Positions 1 through 12,100 of a stretch of 64,000 nt of DNA are shown piece after piece; the stretch's first letter is position 1; each line of letters opens with the position of its first letter. The stretch is from the NCBI GenBank assembly GCA_037367405.1, contig JAZKJV010000603.1:1488001-1552000 (forward strand). Direction: 5' to 3'. Origin of the DNA: Ottelia alismoides (taxonomy: Eukaryota; Streptophyta; Magnoliopsida; Alismatales; Hydrocharitaceae). Under the pieces are notes generated by a model that did no database searches, had not been told where the DNA came from, and worked only from the letters and a program-made list of their open reading frames with translations. The position numbers were made by a program, and so were the translations under genes.

Positions 1-45
1 CTCGTTTTTTTTTAAATTTTTGGTCGCATATATAATATATTGCAG

Positions 46-121
46 ACAGCTAAATGACAACGGGTTTACCTATTCGACTCCTCGTGAACTCGAGAAGCTT
101 GATGAACTTTTCCCCGCCTAA
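46..121 (+). CDS. Possible last exon of an unrecognised upstream gene
   Basis: A pyrimidine/AT-rich stretch ends in TTGCAG at 40-45, a good splice acceptor. From base 47 an open frame of 24 codons runs to TAA at 119-121 and ends in a charged, exon-like peptide (ELEKLDELFPA). This would be the final exon of a + strand gene whose body lies left of the window, ending about 5.8 kb before the CHMP7-like gene. I do not recognise the protein. With only 24 residues, chance cannot be excluded. Confidence 0.4.
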
Positions 122-1168
122 TGTTGATATATGTTTTATAAAACACCACGAACAACGACCCTGAATATCTCATTCCCTACAATATAAGTTTGTGTACCAC
201 ATTGAACCAATTGTGAGATTTCCTTTTCACGTTGATGCAACTTGTTGTCCTTTTTCAATGTACATGCTCACTCGAATTGATGTTCATTTGCAACAACACA
301 TTTGATAACTGGTTAAATGGTTCCATTCTCGTTTTCAAGAAGTTAGAGAGCTTGACATATCTATAAGCGTCTTTGATTCCAAAAGTTTTTTTGTTGCAAA
401 ATAGTTCGACGAGATCGCTTTGTATTCGAATTTCAGGAACTTTTTTGTTCAATCTCAGTGGAGCAACCCAATTGAGTTGGGGAGAATATTTAATCTCGAT
501 ATATTGTAAGATGAATAAAAATTATTAAGTGGAATAAAATTAACCAATGTAAGTTACTGTAATTCAATTTTGCTCCTCATACTCAAAGATTTATCAAGCA
601 ATAGTTCCTTTAGAAGAATACTCGAGGGGATTTGCTGATATGAAACATGGTTTCCATCTGTGAGTATGAATAGAGATATATCATTCAATTTGCTCTCCAG
701 AGGGATTTTGCATGAGTTGGATCAATAGCAAAATCTGGAATTGTTATATGCAAAACCTTCCTCTTTTCCACCCTTTAGAGGCCCCTCACGATCTTAATCC
801 TCCTCCCTAGGAGAAGACCCAACGGTAGAAGAAGCACATGTTCAGTATCATGGTATCCGTCATTGACAACTCTCACTCACCAATCGCACGCGTATCTTAG
901 CTTACCAATCCAAAGAAAAAGGTGACATTGATATAGTGGTCTGATCCAGCTTCCACAAAAGACACACATAGGTTTCTCTCCTCTTCCGAAAGTAGCGTCG
1001 CAGCGGCAATCGCTTGTGGATGCAGCGATGACACTCCTCGAGGGTGTCCGGCTCATCGTTGTCGTCCGGTTCAGAGCCGACATGGCTCGCGGTGAGACGA
1101 CGATGGATGATGTGAGGTGAGGGAATACGGAGATAGCGTGCGACGAGAGGGTGACATGGGAGGAGGAT
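122..1168. other. Unassigned DNA left of the hAT element
   Basis: I see no convincing gene, LTR or terminal repeat here. Short open frames occur on the minus strand (255-452 and 877-1177), but none shows a recognisable domain. Part may be the 3' untranslated region of the putative exon that ends at 121. Confidence 0.4.
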
Positions 1169-1306
1169 CGTTAACACAGTGTCGTTCCTTACATTTCGTG
1201 GGCCCTAGGCAAAAGAAAAATAAAGTACCCTTATAAAAAAATCAATTTCCTCAATTTGTAAACTTCTTATAAAATCTCTTAAAATTTCATAAAAAAACTA
1301 TAATGT

Positions 1307-3737
1307 TTATGACCAACAAGCATCAAACAATAAGTCATAAATTAAAATTATAAAAAAATGATTTCTATGAGCATTTTTGGATGCAAAATCATTAATGATA
1401 ACATCCACATCTATGTTTTCTAATAAATCTTTCTCAATTGATAATGTTGCCAAACCATTCAATCTTTCTTGCGACATTGATGATCTCAAGTATGTTTTTA
1501 TCAATTTTAACTTTGAAAAACTTCTTTCGGCTGATGCCACAGTCATAGGCATTGTTAACAAAATCCTGCATGCAATGAAAACATTAGGATAACAATCCGC
1601 ATACTTTATAAACTTAAGAATTTCAATAGCAGACATTAACTCATTTGGCAAAATCATTTGCAACACTTTTAATTCAAAGTAAAAAATCATTGAAATCAAC
1701 ATCACATGAATTATCATGAGAAAACTTAGAATGAAAATTAGTACAATATTCTTTTAACTCGTTGTCATCCAATTCCTTTAACTTGTTTGCATAAATAAAA
1801 ATCCAAAAATATTTTCAAATTCTTTTAATTGCTCAAATCTATTTTTTAAAGATGCGATTGCCATATCTACAATAATAAAAAGTAATTGATTTTAAATAAA
1901 TCATCAGCATATTGGATTTGTTCATTCTCATCATTCTCATCAAATTGTTTTTTTCTAATAATACGACACTTTATAGGATGACTTGGGTCTATATTCATTT
2001 CAAGTGCAATACTTTTAGCAATTTCTAAACTTGTAGCAAAACCTTCTTTTATGTACTTGAAAAAAATGACAAAACACCTCCTATTTGTTTTATGCTAGAG
2101 TCAATGCAAATAGATTCAGATTGTAATTTCTTGCTCACAGTATTCACAGAAAATAAAATATCATACCAAATTACCATACCATGAAGAAACTCAAAATTAA
2201 GTGCATTAGCTAAACTCTCAACTTCATTCTTAGATTTTGCATCATTACAAGATTCAAATAACTTCAACAAGGCATCTCTAATTTGGGGAGTTTAAAATCT
2301 GACTGCTTTAACACTTTTGATGTGGCTCTCCCAATGGGTATTACACAAAGATTTTATGGTTAATCCATAAACATTATCTAGTAAAATTTTCCATCTTTTA
2401 GTAGAACTCGAAAATAACGAATATATGCGTTGAATAATTTTGAAAAATGAGATGGCTTTAACACAAGAATGTGCCATATCACTAATAATAAGATTCAAGC
2501 TATGACAAGCACAAGGCATATATAACGCTTTGGGATTTATTTCAAGAAATCGACTTCGAACTCCTTGATGTTTCCCTTTCATGTTAGAACCACTATCATA
2601 ACCTTGACCCCTCACATCATGTATACTAAGATCAAGAGATTTTAGAACATCTAATAATACAGTAAAAAGTCCCATATCAGATGTATTATCCACATTTAAA
2701 AATTCTAAAAAATATTCCCCAGTCTTAAGATTTGACAAATTCACACATCTTAATATAAGAGCCATTTGTTCTTGATGACTAATATCGGGAGTACAATCAA
2801 GAATTACAGAAAAAATATTTAGCCTCTTTAATAATCTTAATGATAATATTTTTGATATTATTGGACAAAAGTAAAATCAACTCATTCTGAATTCTATGTC
2901 CAATATAATGATAATGAATTTCACGATTTTGAATACGCTTAACATGATCTTGCATTACGACATCAAATTCAGTTATCATTCTAATTAATTCCAAAAAAAT
3001 TATCATTACTATCTTGATACAATTTATCATTCGATCTTCGAAAAGCCAAGTTGTGTTTAGCAAGACATTTGATAGTAGAAAATATCCTAAATAAAACGTC
3101 TCTCCAATGTTTTTTCTCTTTTCCAATCTCTTCTTGCAAATTTTTATCAATCATTTGATCTTTAACCAATCATTTTATGACTTCACTCCATTTACTCATA
3201 TTAATCATATGGTCTGTACTATTTTCATGCTTTTGAAGTCTCTCGCTAATTTGCCTCCAATCACATAAACGATCATTTGCCAACAAACTTCGACTAATAT
3301 TAGGTTTAACTAATTTGCAACAAAAGCAAAATACTTTGTCAACACTTCTGGAATAAATCAACCATTTTCTATCAATAAACTCCCCATTACTCAACTTTCT
3401 AGAGTAGTATGAATAAGAAAAATGCATATTAGAACTATCCAAGGGAAACTCATTCTCTTATAGGCCCTTTTTCTAAAATAATATCTCTTGATATGTTATC
3501 AAGTTTCTCCCAATTTTTAGGATCAAACATATCTAAAGAAGAAATACTTGGATGTTTATCAATGCCAATGTTTTCATTGTTAAATAAATCTTGCACATTA
3601 ATAGCCTCATTTGTACTATTTATTTCATCCTTTTCATTGACACAATTAGACAAGTTTTCATTGTTAATGACATCTTTATCTAAATTTTCATTTTCATTTA
3701 TATTGATAATATCAGACAAATTTTCATTAGCATTCAA
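1307..3737 (-). pseudogene. hAT transposase, zinc-finger MYM-type-1-like, frameshifted
   Basis: Reading right to left, 3737-3450 is an acidic, Asn-rich N-terminus ending in DPKNWEKLD. 3442-3170 carries a TTF-type zinc finger with FCFCCKL and a downstream H-x5-H pair. 3169-2797 matches the following DUF4371-like region but is split over two frames. 2765-2292 contains GQGYDSGSNMKG and the CACHSLNL motif typical of this transposase class. 2270-2049 continues it. 1717-1307 is the hAT C-terminal dimerisation domain with TVASAERSFSKLK. The pieces keep the family order but lie in different frames with intervening stops, so the gene is dead. In active members this protein cuts and rejoins the element's ends. 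Confidence 0.85.
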
Positions 3738-5159
3738 ATTTTCACTAGAATTTCGTACTCTAAGAATAGATTTATCGAGAGCACCTTGTTGTGATTTTTT
3801 TAACTCTTCATCATGTTTTTTCTTTTTCCTTTTTTCACATTCAGATAAAATACTTTTTGGGAAACATGGTATAAAAATTAAATAAAAATATAAAGAATTT
3901 AGAAAAAAAGAACAACAACACCTGGTTGAAAGATCTAATAGCGCCAGTCAGTTGCACCTTCACGATCGTGACTCAACAATTCCAGTAGAATCTTCAATTA
4001 TAATCTGCCAACAAACAACTCCAAATAAGATTTTATGGCATATGTTTCGATGTTTTAAATAAATATACTTTTCCCACTTTGAAATTTTAAAGAAATATAA
4101 GGCATGCATCGGTTTTTAAAATTTAGAAAATAATTGATGTTTGCATCAAGAGATTACATATATATTTATGGGTGCAGCTCAGTAGATTTATGAAGACAGG
4201 TTATGTGGTTTATAAAACATCAAATATATTTTTCATCATGTGATTCATTATAAAAATATTTTGCTAAGTAAAACCCCAACAAATTCACATCACTTTCTAT
4301 TTAATTGTATAACAAGACAGTTATAAAACGTACAAATGGAGACCTGTGAGTAAAACAAATGGACATTGCAGATTTGTAGTGGACGGATTTGAACTAAAAA
4401 AAATTAAGGAAAATTTTTGACCTCATCTTAAATTGGAAAATGTATGGTCTTTTTAGCAAAAGGGACCTCTTATACATTGAGAATCGAGACCACACAAGAA
4501 AATTTCTTGTTCTTCCGAGTTCCCACCATTGCAGGCTCTCAATTTCCTTCCCATCACGAGCATCCAACTGGGGTGATACCCAACCGGGTACCCGACTCTT
4601 CCGGTGTGCGGTGGGTATTCCAGTGGGGCACAAGAGTTGGACAGACACAGGATTGAGTACCCAACCTAGATAGAATACTCGGGTACACCGTACATGTGAA
4701 AATTGTGTCAAAATAGTCGGGTTAGATCGGGTACCCATTTGATCCAGTTTTTTTAAACACTGTTAATTAGCACTGCAACTACCTAGAGATAGGAGTATTT
4801 CCTTTCTCTAATCGGTAACCACAGTAATAAAAAAAGAGCTAAATAGATAACCTGTGATATGATATACAATAACTCGTCAAGATTGCACTGCAGATGCCGA
4901 AGTCTTGTAACAATCGGTGAAACGATGCTCGGCAACTCGTCGAGGCTGCACTGCAAATGCCGAAGACCCAAACAATATGGGATTCAGACTCGTTGGAGTC
5001 CGGATGCCCGATTGTCGAATGTCGGATTTTGATTGTAGCTCGAAATCAAATTTTGTTTGGGTTGAATATTGATGCAGTATTTGAAAACAAAGAAATTATT
5101 GGTCAAGAGACATGGAGAGAAAGAAATGGGTACTGGAATGGTGATGCACGATTGAAATA

Positions 5160-5245
5160 AAAATAATTTGGTCGAAAGAGAGAGAGAGAGAGAAAAGGAG
5201 GGAGGGAGGGAGAGAAATCGAGAGAGAGTGAGGGGCAGAGAGAGA
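5160..5245. repeat. GA-rich microsatellite
   Basis: The stretch is almost pure purine, with (GA)n and (GGGA)n runs. It lies inside the right part of the hAT element. The overlapping Leu/Ser-rich open frame on the minus strand is only a by-product of the simple sequence. Confidence 0.8.
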
Positions 5246-5465
5246 GAAGTCTGCATTAAATTAAAAGAAGAATGGTCAAAAAGATAAATTATGCTACCGT
5301 TGATAAAAGGGGAACCATCATTTCGGGAATTGGGGAAACATTAGAATGTTGGAGGAGAGAAGATAGTTTTTTTTTTCGGATTTCTTAGTATGAGGGAAAA
5401 TGGGCCCTTGAAGTTGATGGGCCCTAGGCCTATGCACTTCAAAACACCCCTCAGGGCCGGGCCTG

Positions 5466-5910
5466 CGTTAGCCTTAGCTGGCAGTTGCCATTGGTAAAGA
5501 GGGGAGGGTGTGATTCCCACAAAAGGGAAGGACAGAAAGAGAAAGTTGGCAGACACATGAGGGGCAGAATTAAAACGGAGGAGGGAGGCTGAGGGTACAA
5601 ACGAGATTGAACGGTGCAAAAATTATTGGCTCGATGCTCTTTAATATATATATATATATATATAATATAATATAATATAATGGATGAGAGCTTATCTACA
5701 AGTTTACTCGTAAGAAAAACTTTTTACCGAGTTATCCTTCCAATCAAATAATAGTGTTTTCATTGCACGATTATGTCAATTTTTTTAAAAAAATGATTTT
5801 CTGTTCACCGCCTCGGAGCAGACGTGGGGAAACGATAAAAAATGATATCGCGTTCCCCTTCAAGAGCGCGCCTCTTCCTATGTCAAAACCATTAATTTAC
5901 GTCTGCAGCG
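5466..5910 (+). promoter_or_regulatory. Proximal upstream region of the CHMP7-like gene
   Basis: This is the only sequence between the hAT end and the start codon, so it should hold the 5' untranslated region and core promoter unless these lie inside the transposon. It contains a (TA)n run at about 5643-5664 followed by TAATA repeats to about 5682. No single TATA box or initiator stands out. The functional assignment rests on position only. Confidence 0.3.
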
Positions 5911-6108
5911 ATGAGGGCCTCTTCTCAGTCTGTAGCGGAGCTCGTGAGGAAAGAAGTTCCCGACTGGGACGATGAGGTGGTGTGCCTCGCGCGCTTTAAA
6001 GCCTTCACCGGGCAAAGGTCCGACTGGGAAAACAGATATCTCTTCTGGAGAGATCTCATCCTTAAAGTTGCTCGGGCTCTCGGCGTTTGCGTCATCAGCA
6101 CCTTCGAG
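5911..6108 (+). CDS. CHMP7: CHMP7-like exon 1 (66 codons)
   Basis: The exon starts at ATG 5911 and ends ...TTC GAG before GTGTGT (donor at 6109, phase 0). It encodes the conserved PDWDD and QRSDWE motifs and the FWRDLILKVAR helix. The open frame runs only seven codons into the intron before a stop, which fits a donor at this place. Confidence 0.92.
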
Positions 6109-9100
6109 GTGTGTCCTCATTCCCTATGAGTTGTTTATTATGTGCTACATGTGATCGAAGTGTTCTGCGATGTAGAAACTCGTAAAGCCGTGAGTATCTC
6201 GCTAAATTCTCAGTATAGTTTAAGTCTTGATTTTTAATATTTTGGATATCCCCATCCGTTGTTGATGCTTCTGGTGCGGCTGAATCCACGAAATTGTAAT
6301 TCTTTTTTTAGTTGCCAAGTCCAAAATGCTTGTCGTGTCACATTAGGGTTCGTATCCAGAATTTTGGCGGATTTATTGCGTAAGCAGGAAGTCAAATTTG
6401 TTGACTTTTTTGATATTTTCTTCTTATTTTTTCTTAAATATCCGACTGCGAAGCTGGGTTTTCGCACCTTTTGGGAGTCTATATTCCATGTAGTTATCAT
6501 AACTTTGTAGTCCGTGAGATATTGCCAATGTTCATGGTCTGCCACATGTGTGAGAAAATCAAATCGATGTTAACTGTTGGCAGAGGATGCAGATTCACGA
6601 GGAGGCTGACACAAAGAAGATGCAACTTAAGAACCACACGCCAAAGTTGATGGAGCATGATGAGAGGGCATCTGTGAGTGTGAGTTGGATGCCCTGTGGG
6701 GTAAAAATATGGAAATATGCTGTTTCCCATGTCATATCGTGCACCACTCTACGAGGACATATTATCATAGTGTTGATGTTGTTGACCACCATAATCACCA
6801 CTGTTGTAATCATAACCAAAACCAAGAGGAGGAAAGAAACCATATGACTCACTCTGTCCATGAGATCCATATCCACCATAGGGCCTTGATGTAGCTCCAC
6901 TACTCAACATTGAATTATCTCCAACTTCTATACTGATGGCGCCAACTGAAGATATCAAATATTCATCATGGTCTCGTCCTGGTGCTTTTGTGGATGTGGT
7001 TACAAGTAAGGGTATGCATGATATAGATAATTACCTATTAGCTCTACAGGCTCTGGACCTCGTGAAAAAAAACAAAATATGTTTGCCATGTATGCTGGTG
7101 CTGACCTATATAATCTTGTCTGGCCCAATCCTTCAAATCTGCACCCCCTCCCACTAACATGTCCTTCACCCCCACTAGAATATGCCATTTCGTTAGATTC
7201 CTCTTGGATCTGCAGCATTACCATTTCCTCTACCTGAATTTGCTTTTGATTTGGAGGAGTCATCATCATTTCCCCTTTCCAATTCTCTAGCAGAGTATGT
7301 AATGTATGTTCATATGATGTGGCCTTGTAGATGTCTGCCTTCATTTGCGAGACAATTTGTGTGTTTGACATTACTCTTCTCTCATCAAGCTAATAAGCAC
7401 CATTATCATACATTCACTTTTGCAGGATGTCTTCATCTTTTAATTTGAATCTTGAAGATATAGGAAAATCAATCGGGATTATATAGTCTTGCTTATAAGA
7501 TCCCTCCCTTGTATGCTTCATCCTCCATACGAGATTGTAGTGTATATAGATAATATCATTTAGCTTGTCTATCCCTATAGAATTTCGTCTCTAGGAGTGA
7601 ATGAGGTTGAATGTGCTCTAGTTCCTCTCGTAACTTCCAACCAATACCACTTTGCAATATATAACCACGTGTCACATGTTGGGAGCATCCGAACCATAAA
7701 TGATCCACTATTCACTTGCAAAAAAAACATGAAATTGGAACTCGCTTAATGGTCTGTTGGTAGTACAATGTGCCTGCCACCCAAAAGATCAGGTTTCAAA
7801 TCTTGGGGCTGGCACATGTGAAAAAAACCCATTTTATTATTTTAAATTTTATAATAAGATTTTATTTGTCATAACCCCTATAGTGTATAATTTATAATAT
7901 TTGCATATTTCCTTATAATTGGTGGAAAATCAGAAATTATAGCTCTATTTTACATAAAAAACAAAATATATTCAATAAAAAATATGTCAAAGCTATTAAT
8001 TGTTATAATTTATGCAATATGTAGGGACATATCTTAAAATACCGCTTTACCAATATACTCTTATAATAAAAAATAAATATTTAAATATATAAAATTAACT
8101 AAGCGGATGTCTTCTGGCTTCTGTGTTGTAGTGAGACGCTTTATTTAGACACATGGCGGTTACCTTAATTGCCTTCTTTCCTCTCCCACTTATTTGTTTT
8201 TAGTTTTAACACATGTTCTGCTTAGTTCCTTCTTTCATCCACCTTTTCCCCTTCCTGTTGCAAGTATTGATATAAATAAAGACGTACCCTGAAATCCTTC
8301 TATTATGTACCTTTTCTCCCTTTCTCTCCACGTATGGACTTCTCCCTGTACCTTTTCATTTTCATTATCACATAAATTCCCAAATGCAAAATGTTTAACG
8401 ACGCCCGTGGAGAGGGTCATGAACAGTGCCTACTCCACGGGCTTTCATATATAGTAAGATTCCTCAAAAATCAAGATAAAATGGATTGATACCTTAAGTC
8501 AGTTACATTCGATCAAATCTGATTTGAGCAAACATGCATAAGAAAGGATATTAATTCCCACTAATTTGAAAGGCGAGCACACAACATAATTAACTTGGTA
8601 CATGAGCAAGAACAAACAGCACATGGTGGATACTTATTTTATTGAAGGGATCAGATCCTGATTTCACACACACATAGAGAGAGAGATGGATGCTCCAAAC
8701 ACTTAATTGATCATATCTCCTCCTGCATACATCTGATCTGATCAGCATATAGATGATAGGAGAAGTCATTTGCAGCCGCAGGAGTCGCAGGAGCAGTTGG
8801 ATCCACACTTGCACCGATTCTCAAATCCTGCTGCTTCCGTCTCCGCCCCACAAACCACTTCTTTTTAATAGTAACTAAATACAATTAGCTTATAATAATA
8901 CCACAATATTTCTAATATATATTCTACAGAAAGATGGAAGAAGAAGAGTTAATTACTTCTTCGCCGGAGAGATGCCCAAGAAAGCGGTCTGACAGGCTGA
9001 GCTCTTCTCCATCAAGTCAGGGTACATAATGCACCCGTTGATTCATTCACATATGTTGTGATCAGAATCATACATGGCATAATTCAGATTAATATTTTTT

Positions 9101-12100
9101 TGATGTATTCCTTAACTAAATAGCCCGTTCAATTATATGGAATTATACGTATAGATGTGCGTTCCTACACCTCATTGACAGGTGAAACAAGACTGGTATC
9201 ATATAAAAAAGGGTGATGAGTTAGGTATGTATATTGAAGGGGTCAAATGGCACCTTGCCCACGATCCATAAATCCGAAAAACAATAAAGTATGCCTCAAA
9301 ACTTTTCATTGAAAAATTTGATTAATTGATTTCCTCACAGAAAACAATAATATGGCACTTATTGTTAACTCAGCTCCCGTGCAAAAAACACTCATTCTAA
9401 CATCAGTATTTTTGCAGTCAGAAATCATTTACCCGCTTATTGGTATCACAACTGATCTGGATGATTTGTCATAACAGGGAAATCAGTTGGAGAGAACTTC
9501 AAAGTCAAAAGTCGGAAATAGTTTTATATTTGTGGACAACAATGGGTAATTATTGGTATCACTAGCTGATCTGGATGATTTATCATAGCTGGGAAATCAG
9601 TTGGAGAGAAGTTCAAAGTCAAAAGTAGGAAATAATTTTGATATTTTTGGACAATAATGGGCTACTGTTTTATAAGGTGGATGTCTAGTGGGATAGCTTC
9701 TTCTTTTTCATTTCGTTTCAAGTAAATGTTTTATTTATGATCTTATGTATATAAAAAATTCCCTCAATGTATATTTCTTCGGTGAATGCTACAAGTTCCT
9801 TTGTTTTTTCTGCAATTTCCTATGGTTATAGATCATAATGGTATGCGTGTTCTTTCCATGCCTTTACTTCACATGTTCTCTCTGGATTTTGCAGGTAAAA
9901 AATGTTTGGTTCGTTCGAAATGGATTGTCCCCTTTATGCATAAACCGTGTACTGGTGAGAATTCTATAATTGTCCAATGTTTTAATAAGCGTGCTCTCTT
10001 TATGCGAAGTTGCAATAAAAGTCTCTACTACTTATGAGACCATGATTAAATGTCCCTAGTAAAATTTACTGCATTTATTAATATTTGGAGCTGTGGTGGC
10101 AACAAATATGGCATTTTATTATGCAGATCTCCCTCATAAAATACCCCCACTCACCCTGTCAATCTTTCCACACACCACTTCTCCTCTCCTTGACACTCAA
10201 TATTGTGGACGCGATCTTTCTTCCAACTCTAGGTATTTCTTCTTGTGGAGAGACAAGTTTTGTTATGAGGAATTTGACTTGGCCGAGAAAATTGTGGATG
10301 CGATTTTTCTTCCAACTTTAGGTATTCCTTCTTGTGGAGAGACTAGTTTTGTTATGAGGAGTTTGATGTTATTTTTCTTATTGAACGTGGAAGTAAAATC
10401 GATAAACAAGAACATAAAGAAATATAAAAAGTGGACGTTCATATTTTACGTGAAATCCTACTCCGTGAGTGGGATAAAACCATAGGAGAAGGCCTCAAAC
10501 AGTCGGATCTTCTGTATTGAATCTGTCAATGAGTACATGAGGTGTGAGACTTATAGCCCCACAGATAGACCGTAGTCCTAAAATAGCAGATGTGGGACTA
10601 AACATGCGTGGGGTTTAATTAGATCTTGGAGAGATCCAATTATCCCTCTATTTACATACTCTAACACATCCCCTTAAGCTGGAGCTGAGAAAGCTGTAGA
10701 TTGTAATAAAAGAAAACATACATCACATCTTCACTCGATACACCCGAGATAGACGAGGATACATACACCCCGCTCGGATGGGGATAGAGACACCCCATTT
10801 GAAGTAACCACTACTTATAGAAGATCTTGCTCGAGTACAGGTCTGCGACGATTAGGTCTCTTGGAAAGAGCATCAGTCATGCCTATAATAGTCGCTGTGA
10901 CAACCAGGTCGTGCCCAGAGTAGAGCGTTGTAAAGGAAGAAAGTTCATGGCGGAGTACTCGAGAATAGAGACATCGCGATGAAGTAGTCAGTGCTCGGTG
11001 AAGACGACTGATAGCAGTAATAGTCTAGAGTGTCGGTCTGTCAGTCGTGGAATGGCAATAGAAGTCTTGTAGATACATCTTAAGAACAATAATGTGCCCT
11101 ATCTCACTCCCCCTTTCTCCCATGCTTGATAGAATAAAGTTTGGATCATTAAGTTGGGAGAATCAACAAGAAACATGCATTTTTTTCATTTTTTGTGCTT
11201 CTTTTTTGCACAAATCATTCTTTTTTGTAGCCGTCTCTCTTTTTTCGGCTATTCTCTTTTCTTTTTTTGTATGGTTTCGTTTTTTTTACGACTGCTTCTT
11301 TTTTTCCTCTCTTTTTTCAACCAGCCTCTTTTTTTCTGTGGCCGCCCCCTGTTTTAAATAGAACTCTCTCTTTTTTGTTTACAGTTTGGCCCATTGGGCC
11401 TAAATCGAAAACTCCTCCCCCCTTTTTAAATTATGGCAGGCCTACCCATTTTTTGCTGGGCCCTCCTCTTTCCTGGGCTTTTTTTACTTAGGCCCAACTA
11501 GGCCCAAACTTCCTTTTTAAGTTGCAGAATACAAAGCTGCACGCCTTCATTTATCAAGGGGCATCACCTTCCTTTTCTTTTTCCTTTCTCCCAAGCATGG
11601 GATACCCATAGCATAGCCGCGTCAATCGGTACCTTCCTCTAGATGGGGCATCGTCCTGTTACAGGTCCTCAAAGAAGGTATCGCCGCTTGTCATGGATCT
11701 CGAAGGAGGCATGCCTGTAGAGAGGCTTCCTGACAAGGAGGTGTTGGAGGAGATTTGCTGACGGTGCTTCTTTTTTTCTTGCGAGGCTCGGGTTCTGCCT
11801 GAATGATCTGAAGCAGAGGAAGGAGTTATCGCTTCCCCTTCCGATCGTCGTCGACGCCCGGGGAGGTGGGGAGATCCGATCGTCGCTCGAGTTTCCCCCC
11901 TTTTTTTCGAGGTTCTTATGGTTCTCCTCGAACCCAACATTGGGAGCAGAAAGAGATCACACACCACTGCTGCCTTGAAGAGGGTGGGATGGAAGAGGTC
12001 CTACAAGGGTTTCCTGGAACATCATGGTAGATGGAACATGCTCCGAGTAGGGAACTACACAAGATCTGCTGTTGGTACTGGCGGTAGTCCACGCATGGGG

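Larger units (their letters stand above)
1177..5465 (-). mobile_element. Decayed hAT-superfamily transposon (TTF/zf-MYM type)
   Basis: The left end starts CAGTGTCGTTCC and the right end, read on the minus strand, starts CAGGCCCGGCCC; both match the CAGGGCCGGCCC-type ends of plant hAT elements and match each other at 10 of the first 16 positions. Both ends continue into a GGGCCCTAGG motif. The flanking 8-bp sequences are CGTTAACA (1169-1176) and CGTTAGCC (5466-5473), a 6/8 match, as expected for an old 8-bp hAT target duplication. A broken transposase lies on the minus strand at 1307-3737. The part from 3890 to 5390 is non-coding and may hold later insertions, for example the GGGTACCC-rich stretch at 4570-4740. 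The element ends about 445 bp upstream of the CHMP7-like start codon. Confidence 0.65.

Noticed and set aside
4570..4745. GGGTACCC palindromes as a MITE or regulatory array
   Set aside because: Several related motifs occur, but I could not find matching terminal repeats or a target duplication.
5401..5423. Two TGGGCC motifs upstream of the gene as site II promoter elements
   Set aside because: They lie within the subterminal part of the hAT right end; the left end at about 1189-1203 has the same GGGCCCTAGG motif, so transposon origin explains them.
7744..7830. A functional tRNA gene
   Set aside because: Box A and box B are present but diverged, and no complete cloverleaf with paired acceptor stem can be drawn.
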